Position numbers and translations under genes: made by a program
In this document: piece by piece, positions 60,422 to 64,000 of the stretch
Layout of the letters: each line of letters opens with the position of its first letter
Numbering within the stretch: the stretch's first letter is position 1
Notes under the pieces: model-generated
The model's database searches: none
The model's input: the letters and a program-made list of their open reading frames with translations, nothing else
Told to the model about the DNA's origin: nothing
Origin: Sphingopyxis sp. MSC1_008
Lineage (GTDB): Bacteria; Pseudomonadota; Alphaproteobacteria; Sphingomonadales; Sphingomonadaceae
NCBI RefSeq assembly: GCF_023197165.1
Contig: NZ_JALPRD010000003.1
Span: 372,001-436,000, forward strand
Length of the DNA: 64,000 bases
Direction: 5' to 3'

Positions 60422-60838
60422 GCGCACACGCGCTTCCTCGACCGAAAGCACGGGCGTTCCCCTGATCGGGGACGCCAAGGCTTCGTCGCCCTCTACCGCG
60501 ACGGGCGCTTTGATCGCGGGCTGTAGCCACCGGCCGACCAGCAGCAAGACCGTCGGCCAGAACATCGTATTCCAGATATCGTGCCAATGCGCCGCATCGG
60601 GCTGGATCGCCGAGCGGCCGAGTTCGGCGGTCACGTCGAGCAACTCGCCGCCGCACGCCATGGCAAGGACCACAAGCCACGCGGCCACCCATCCGCCGCG
60701 CCAGCGCCAGACAAGCCGCACCGCAAGAAACACGGCCAGCCCGAAATAGATATGCAGCGCATCCTTATCGAGGCCGGTCGCATCGATGACCGATACTTTT
60801 CGCGCCTCGAACAGCGAGGCGATCTCGATTAAAGTCAT
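60383..60838 (-). CDS. membrane protein of unknown function
   Basis: The 151-residue protein has about three to four membrane segments ([60 protein letters not shown]) and an acidic-basic tail. The HxxxG..HDIWNT pattern is reminiscent of VanZ-like or related proteins, but no family is assigned. It is four bases downstream of the yhhQ stop, so it is the second gene of that operon. Its C-terminal 38 bp run into purQ. Confidence 0.75.
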   Translation of the reverse strand: MTLIEIASLFEARKVSVIDATGLDKDALHIYFGLAVFLAVRLVWRWRGGWVAAWLVVLAMACGGELLDVTAELGRSAIQPDAAHWHDIWNTMFWPTVLLLVGRWLQPAIKAPVAVEGDEALASPIRGTPVLSVEEARVRSGENAERRLEQA

Positions 60839-60842
60839 TCAG

Positions 60843-61592
60843 TCAAACCTTGGCCCGGAAGGGCGTGAAATCGGTGCCTTCGTCGAACACATCGACACCT
60901 TCGCGCCGCTTCAACGCCCCGACCACCAGATAGGTTGCCGGGGTCAGCGCCGCTTCCCAGGCCGTCTTGATCAGCCATTGTGACAGGACGACTTCGTAAA
61001 GCTGCTCGGGCGGCCAACCGGCAAGGCCGTAAAAGGCGAGCGGGTAGAAAATCAGGCTGTCGAGCCCCTGGCCGACGACCGTCGACCCGATGGTACGCGC
61101 CCACAGCTGCTTTCCGCGCGTCCAGATCTTCATCCGCGCCAGCACATAGGAGTTGGCAAATTCGCCGGCGCAGAACGCCACCATCGACGCGATGACGATG
61201 CGCCAGCTGTTGCCGAAGACGAATTCATAGGATGCCTGGCCCGGCCAGCCGTCGGCGGGCGGCAGCGCGACGACAATCCAGGCCATGAACGCCATGAAGG
61301 CGAGCGCGGCGAACCCCGTCCAGATGACGCGCCGGGCGCGGGCATAGCCGTAAACCTCGGTCAGCACGTCGCCGATGATATAGCTGATCGGGAAAAACAG
61401 AACGCCGGCGCCGAACGCCCATTGCGTGCCGTCCGGCAAGGTGACGTAGCTGGGTTTCGAGGCGCCGATGATGTTCGACAACAGCAATATGGCGACAAAG
61501 GCGGCCATCAACAGGTCGTAATAGCGGAAGTGGCGCACGCTTGCCGCGCTGACCTGGACCGGCTGGTTCGTCGGGGAAGGAGATTCGGACAT
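60843..61592 (-). CDS. yhhQ: queuosine precursor transporter (YhhQ/VUT family)
   Basis: The 249-residue protein has about six membrane segments and the YhhQ signatures RYYDLLMAAFVAILLLSNII, FPISYIIGDVLTEVYGYARA and the GQGLDSLIFYPLAFYG block. It imports preQ0/preQ1-type queuosine precursors. ATG 61592 has a GGGGAAGGAG-type site upstream (61576-61584 on the complement). It is 72 bp from the tRNA-Arg gene and leads a two-gene operon. Confidence 0.92.
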   Translation of the reverse strand: MSESPSPTNQPVQVSAASVRHFRYYDLLMAAFVAILLLSNIIGASKPSYVTLPDGTQWAFGAGVLFFPISYIIGDVLTEVYGYARARRVIWTGFAALAFMAFMAWIVVALPPADGWPGQASYEFVFGNSWRIVIASMVAFCAGEFANSYVLARMKIWTRGKQLWARTIGSTVVGQGLDSLIFYPLAFYGLAGWPPEQLYEVVLSQWLIKTAWEAALTPATYLVVGALKRREGVDVFDEGTDFTPFRAKV

Positions 61593-61664
61593 CGGACCGC
61601 TGCTTAACCCGCTTTGCAGCATAGGCAAACCACGCTATTCGCGGCGCGACGCAACCGCGTATGC

Positions 61665-61741
61665 GCGCCCGTAGCTCAGCTGGATAGAGCACCCGCCTTC
61701 TAAGCGGGTGGTCGCAGGTTCGAATCCTGCCGGGCGCGCCA
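61665..61741 (+). tRNA. tRNA-Arg (anticodon TCT)
   Basis: A full 77-nt cloverleaf is present: acceptor GCGCCCG/CGGGCGC, D-arm GCTC..GAGC, anticodon arm CCCGC-CTTCTAA-GCGGG with TCT, T-arm GCAGG-TTCGAAT-CCTGC, and an encoded CCA end. tRNA 3' ends are frequent integration sites and the gene-poor, mosaic DNA downstream fits such a site. Confidence 0.97.
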
Positions 61742-62038
61742 TCTTCCCATGCTTGGCTAGCGTCGTTGCGGTACTGTGCCGCAGATCCTGTACCCAGCAT
61801 GGGCGGAACCTGAAATATTCGTACAAGCCGCCGAGCTTCCTGAAATCTTTTGTGAAATATGGATTGCGCGTCCAGGCGCGGATCATCGCATTCGGCATGG
61901 AGGTGAACAGTGTAGTCACGATGGCGCGCTTTACCGGGGTAGTTCGCTGGCTATCTTCGCGAACAACTATCGGGCCCCGCATCGAGAAGCCCGAAGATCG
62001 ACGGTTGAACCCAGCCGTGGAGGGACGAGGGAGCAAAC
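61742..62038. other. gene-free junction downstream of tRNA-Arg
   Basis: This 297-bp stretch has no convincing gene in either direction. It contains no obvious integrase, and no second copy of the tRNA 3' end is visible. It ends in a strong GGAGGGACGAGGGAG ribosome-binding site that leads into the truncated gene at 62039. It may be the remnant edge of an integrated element. Confidence 0.45.
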
Positions 62039-62169
62039 ATGAAAATTCTGAGAGCTGCATTGGCGGCGGTCACGGTCACGACGGCGCTGAGTTCTTCGTT
62101 GGCATTCGCACAGGCGCTGGAGAGCAACGATGAGAAGGCGGCGACCGGTGCAATCTCGGTAAGGTCAGC
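62039..62169 (+). pseudogene. N-terminal remnant of a secreted protein
   Basis: ATG 62039 follows an excellent ribosome-binding site and encodes a typical signal peptide (MKILRAALAAVTVTTALSSS, cleavage near AFAQALES) and about 12 mature residues. The frame then continues for 430 bp antisense to minus-strand coding DNA with no protein-like character. A likely explanation is that a rearrangement cut the gene. The family cannot be named. Confidence 0.5.
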
Positions 62170-62449
62170 TCAATCGGGCGGGGAAAACAGCTCGTCGAAA
62201 AGGTCGCCGAACCAGGGCTCGAACACCTCGACTTCCGCCAAGGTGACCGGGACCGGATCGGGCCAGTCGTTGACGACGCGCCATGTCGAGAGGTCGTGTT
62301 TGGGAGGTCGACCGGAAAACGGCCAAGGCCTGCCGAGCAGCGCTTCAAGCTGCTCGGATGCGCTTGGCTCGCTCGGGGGAAAGGCGGGACATGCTGCTAC
62401 GGTCGCGCAGTTCACGGCGCAATGGAATGACAATCCGCCATTCCGGCAC
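62170..62449 (-). pseudogene. frameshifted small protein gene
   Basis: From GTG 62449 one frame gives PEWRIVIPLRRELRDRSS then SPERAKRIRAA and stops at 62345. The -1/+2 frame continues EQLEALLGRPWPFSGRPP, HDLSTWRVVNDWPDPVPV and FEPWFGDLFDELFSPPD to 62170. Joined as RAKRIREQLEALLG it makes a plausible 92-residue protein, which suggests a one- or two-base indel near 62352. A start in the second frame exists but has no ribosome-binding site. Function is unknown; it lies downstream of the sigma-like gene. Confidence 0.45.
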
Positions 62450-62574
62450 GCTCGTCGTATCGAGGGTAGAAAGACAGTCGATGGCGTAGATGGGATGCTG
62501 GCGCCGTTGCGATTTAGGGGCCTCGTTCTGACCTCGCGCCGCGAATCGTACTCGGTGGCAGCGATTTCTGACGT

Positions 62575-62880
62575 CTATTTGGAAAACTCGCGGGCATGAT
62601 CTTCTCTCGCCTTGCGAATGGCGCGCAACACCCGGACCATCTCCTGCTCGACCGCCTTTTCGCTCATGTCCAGCCGGTACGCGATATGGTCGTAACCCAA
62701 ATCGTCGAAGCGGTGCATCATGAACACCTCGCGGGTACGCTTTGGCAAGCGGGCAATGGCTTGCTCAACCCGCCTGATCTCCGGATCAACATCTTCATCG
62801 CAGCTCGGAACGACCGGCAGCGGGACGAGCAGATTACGGATCGTGCGCGCGAAGCGGGCGGCCATGTTGTTGTCAGCCAT
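62575..62880 (-). CDS. orphan sigma-70 region-4-like HTH protein
   Basis: The 101-residue protein has an N-terminal stretch then a sigma-region-4 helix-turn-helix: VEQAIARLPKRTREVFMMHR, FDDLGYDHIAYRLDMSEKAV and EQEMVRVLRAIRKARE. No region 2 or promoter-melting part is present, so it cannot act as a full sigma factor. It may be a regulator that contacts -35-type DNA or RNA polymerase. The start overlaps the upstream gene by eight bases. A second copy runs off the right edge. Confidence 0.85.
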   Translation of the reverse strand: MADNNMAARFARTIRNLLVPLPVVPSCDEDVDPEIRRVEQAIARLPKRTREVFMMHRFDDLGYDHIAYRLDMSEKAVEQEMVRVLRAIRKAREDHAREFSK

Positions 62881-63427
62881 GAGCTTTCTTCCGCCGGGGG
62901 CGGGGGTGACCAGTCACCATCCTTACATGGTCGAGCAAGTCTCGAAGCAGGGGTGGAATGTTCGGCAGCGATGCGGGTTGCGGGGGCAGCGATCCATGCA
63001 GGTCCGGACTGCGCCAAACGTTGTAGGGAGACAGCACCGGGACCAGTCGCTTCAGTTCCGGGGAATGATAATTGAGGCTGGTAGCGTTGGCATATGCCAG
63101 CGCCTTGCTGATATGCAGGCCGATGTTCCGGGCACACCATTGATCGTCGTAACCGACGTCCAGCAGATGCGAGCTTAGCGCCATCTGGACCACGATGCCG
63201 GTGTGGTAGAGAAGGTCGCCTGTATTGCCGAAACGCAACTCTGCAATTGCCGCATAGAAACTCTCGCCATTTCTGTAGCGAGCTTCACTCAACACGCGGC
63301 CCGCGCGTGATCTCACGAGTTCGGGGAATGCGGTCCGCTGCTCCCCAAAGTAGGGCGCAACCGGGGAAGCTAGCGGTGTGACTTCCCTGATCGACTTCGA
63401 TCGGGCGCTAGGGGCATTGTGGATCAT
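62873..63427 (-). CDS. protein of unknown function in the accessory segment
   Basis: The 184-residue protein has no recognised domain. It contains TAFPELVRSRAGRVLSEARY, a helix-rich middle (FYAAIAELRFGNTGDLLYHT, GIVVQMALSSHLLDVGYDDQ) and a C-terminal Pro/Arg/Lys-rich tail. ATG 63427 has GGAGG five bases upstream and removes an unsupported longer reading. It is translationally coupled to the sigma-like gene and driven divergently from the palindrome at 63495-63521. Confidence 0.7.
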   Translation of the reverse strand: MIHNAPSARSKSIREVTPLASPVAPYFGEQRTAFPELVRSRAGRVLSEARYRNGESFYAAIAELRFGNTGDLLYHTGIVVQMALSSHLLDVGYDDQWCARNIGLHISKALAYANATSLNYHSPELKRLVPVLSPYNVWRSPDLHGSLPPQPASLPNIPPLLRDLLDHVRMVTGHPRPRRKKAHG

Positions 63428-63494
63428 GTCGCCTCCGTCGCTTGTGTGATTCGACTTCAGCTCATCAGCTGCCGACAAACCAAAGCTTGTTTAC

Positions 63495-63521
63495 GCTATC
63501 GTTTATATCATAAACGATAGC
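63495..63521. promoter_or_regulatory. perfect 12-bp palindromic operator
   Basis: GCTATCGTTTAT and ATAAACGATAGC are exact complements separated by ATC. A third half-site ATAAACGAT (63532-63540) overlaps the start of the small gene at 63526. It sits between the two divergent genes of the accessory segment, as an operator for the small DNA-binding protein. Confidence 0.75.
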
Positions 63522-63525
63522 TTAT

Positions 63526-63756
63526 ATGCAAATAAACGATGTCATTAACGCGATTCTGTTTGAGATTGAGCGCGAGGCCGATAGCGACGAAGGCATGGGA
63601 CGCCCGCCGCTCGGAATGAAAGCAACGACCATCCGGCTATCGATGGACACGATCCGTCGAATTGAAGCGCAGGTCGGAAACCGGCAGCTTGCAAAGTTTA
63701 TCCGCGAGGCCGTCGAGCGGGAGCTTCAACGGCGAGAAGAAGAGCAGAAACCCTAG
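63526..63756 (+). CDS. small ribbon-helix-helix-like DNA-binding protein
   Basis: The 76-residue protein has MKATTIRLSMDTIRRIEAQV followed by a helix and a charged tail (FIREAVERELQRREEEQKP), fitting a MetJ/Arc or CopG-type ribbon-helix-helix strand plus helices. Such proteins repress their own gene or serve as antitoxins. No ribosome-binding site precedes ATG 63526, so leaderless translation or a later start at 63595 is possible. It lies directly beside the 12-bp palindrome. No toxin-like partner is visible downstream. Confidence 0.75.
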   Translation: MQINDVINAILFEIEREADSDEGMGRPPLGMKATTIRLSMDTIRRIEAQVGNRQLAKFIREAVERELQRREEEQKP

Positions 63757-64000
63757 AGTGGCATGGCGAAACGGTAGTGCTTATATCTGCCGGTCTTGGT
63801 GCGCCATTTCGGAACGATGCTGGGGCACCGCGCTGGCTCCGCCAGATGGCTACTTGCATTGCTCGCGCGCGTGATCTTCCCTAGCCTTGCGATAGCGCGA
63901 AGTGCCTTAGCCATTTCCCGCTCCACTGCCTTTTCGCTGATGCCGAGGCGATGCGCGATCCGGTCGTAACGCAAGTCATCAAAGCGGTGCATTAGAAACA
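63753..64000 (-). pseudogene. second sigma-region-4-like gene, partial and frameshifted
   Basis: The gene enters from the right edge: FLMHRFDDLRYDRIAHRLGI and SEKAVEREMAKALRAIA align with the protein at 62575-62880 at about 75 % DNA similarity by eye. After residue 'RAI' the frame differs. The old ending R-K-A-R-E-D-H-A-R-E-Q-C-K and stop at 63850-63852 are readable with one added base near 63893, while the actual frame runs on to 63753. A one-base deletion probably replaced the C-terminus, or the read contains an error. Confidence 0.65.

Noticed and set aside
61635-61760. Protein-like RPAGFEPATTRLEGG on the minus strand
   Set aside because: It is the translation of the tRNA-Arg gene, a known annotation artefact.
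62170-62599. Continuation of the secreted-protein frame from 62039
   Set aside because: After the signal peptide the frame is antisense to the small pseudogene and the sigma-like gene region and has no protein-like character.
1-64000. CRISPR arrays or rRNA genes
   Set aside because: No regularly spaced direct repeats and no rRNA segments were seen; the repeats found are palindromes.

Overview
The window reads as chromosomal DNA of a high-GC alphaproteobacterium, most likely a sphingomonad close to Sphingopyxis. The evidence is a canonical CtrA with its own TTAA-N7-TTAA box, an ubiquinone gene coq7 beside dsbB, ctpA, envC-like, rlmH, rsfS, nadD and proA, a Sphingomonas-type prolyl endopeptidase, a bacterial lipoxygenase, and dispersed GC-rich palindromic repeats. 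The genus is an inference.

Layout. 1-9 kb: a flavin-binding protein, a membrane acyltransferase, a GIY-YIG gene inside a perfect 33-bp inverted repeat, ctrA, a LysR/pirin/azoreductase/extradiol-dioxygenase quinone-stress cluster, then RNA-modification and ribosome-rescue genes, a degenerate SRAP protein and a PilZ protein. 9-23.7 kb: EVE, 2-oxoglutarate dioxygenase and GFA proteins, a lipid-related operon, an M20 peptidase, a Fur-box operon with ferredoxin reductase, a second PilZ protein, gamma-glutamyltransferase, three secreted Gly/Tyr-rich proteins, fRMsr and prolyl oligopeptidase. 23.8-28.4 kb: a GbsR-controlled DUF4166/DCC/reductase operon whose last gene is frameshifted, and an ankyrin lipoprotein. 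28.5-33.9 kb: rpsM-rpsK-rpoA-rplQ, a CysQ-like phosphatase and TldE. 34-43.5 kb: an S9 peptidase and the conserved coq7-to-proA block. 43.5-50.5 kb: DUF3667, PhoD, Lrp, RidA, ArsR/SRPBCC and enoyl-CoA hydratase genes. 50.5-61.6 kb: purC, lipoxygenase, diguanylate cyclase, M16 peptidase, a bfd-bfr iron-storage operon, purS-purQ and a queuosine-precursor transporter.

61.66-64 kb: a tRNA-Arg(TCT) is followed by an accessory segment. It holds a truncated secreted-protein start, a frameshifted small gene, two related orphan sigma-region-4 proteins (one with a shifted C-terminus), a protein of unknown function, and a small DNA-binding-like protein transcribed divergently from a perfect 12-bp palindrome. 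This looks like the edge of an integrated element that continues beyond the window.

Themes that connect the genes: (i) iron control, with similar Fur-like boxes before the ferredoxin-reductase operon, before bfd-bfr and before an unknown gene at 58.2 kb. The unknown proteins at 15.1 and 57.8 kb look like distant paralogues. (ii) Envelope and peptide turnover, with S9, S41, M16, M20, M23-type and GGT enzymes. (iii) CtrA-type boxes before ctrA and before a glycine-zipper protein. (iv) A genome-wide family of CCCCGG..CCGGGG palindromes, one pair of which brackets the GIY-YIG gene.
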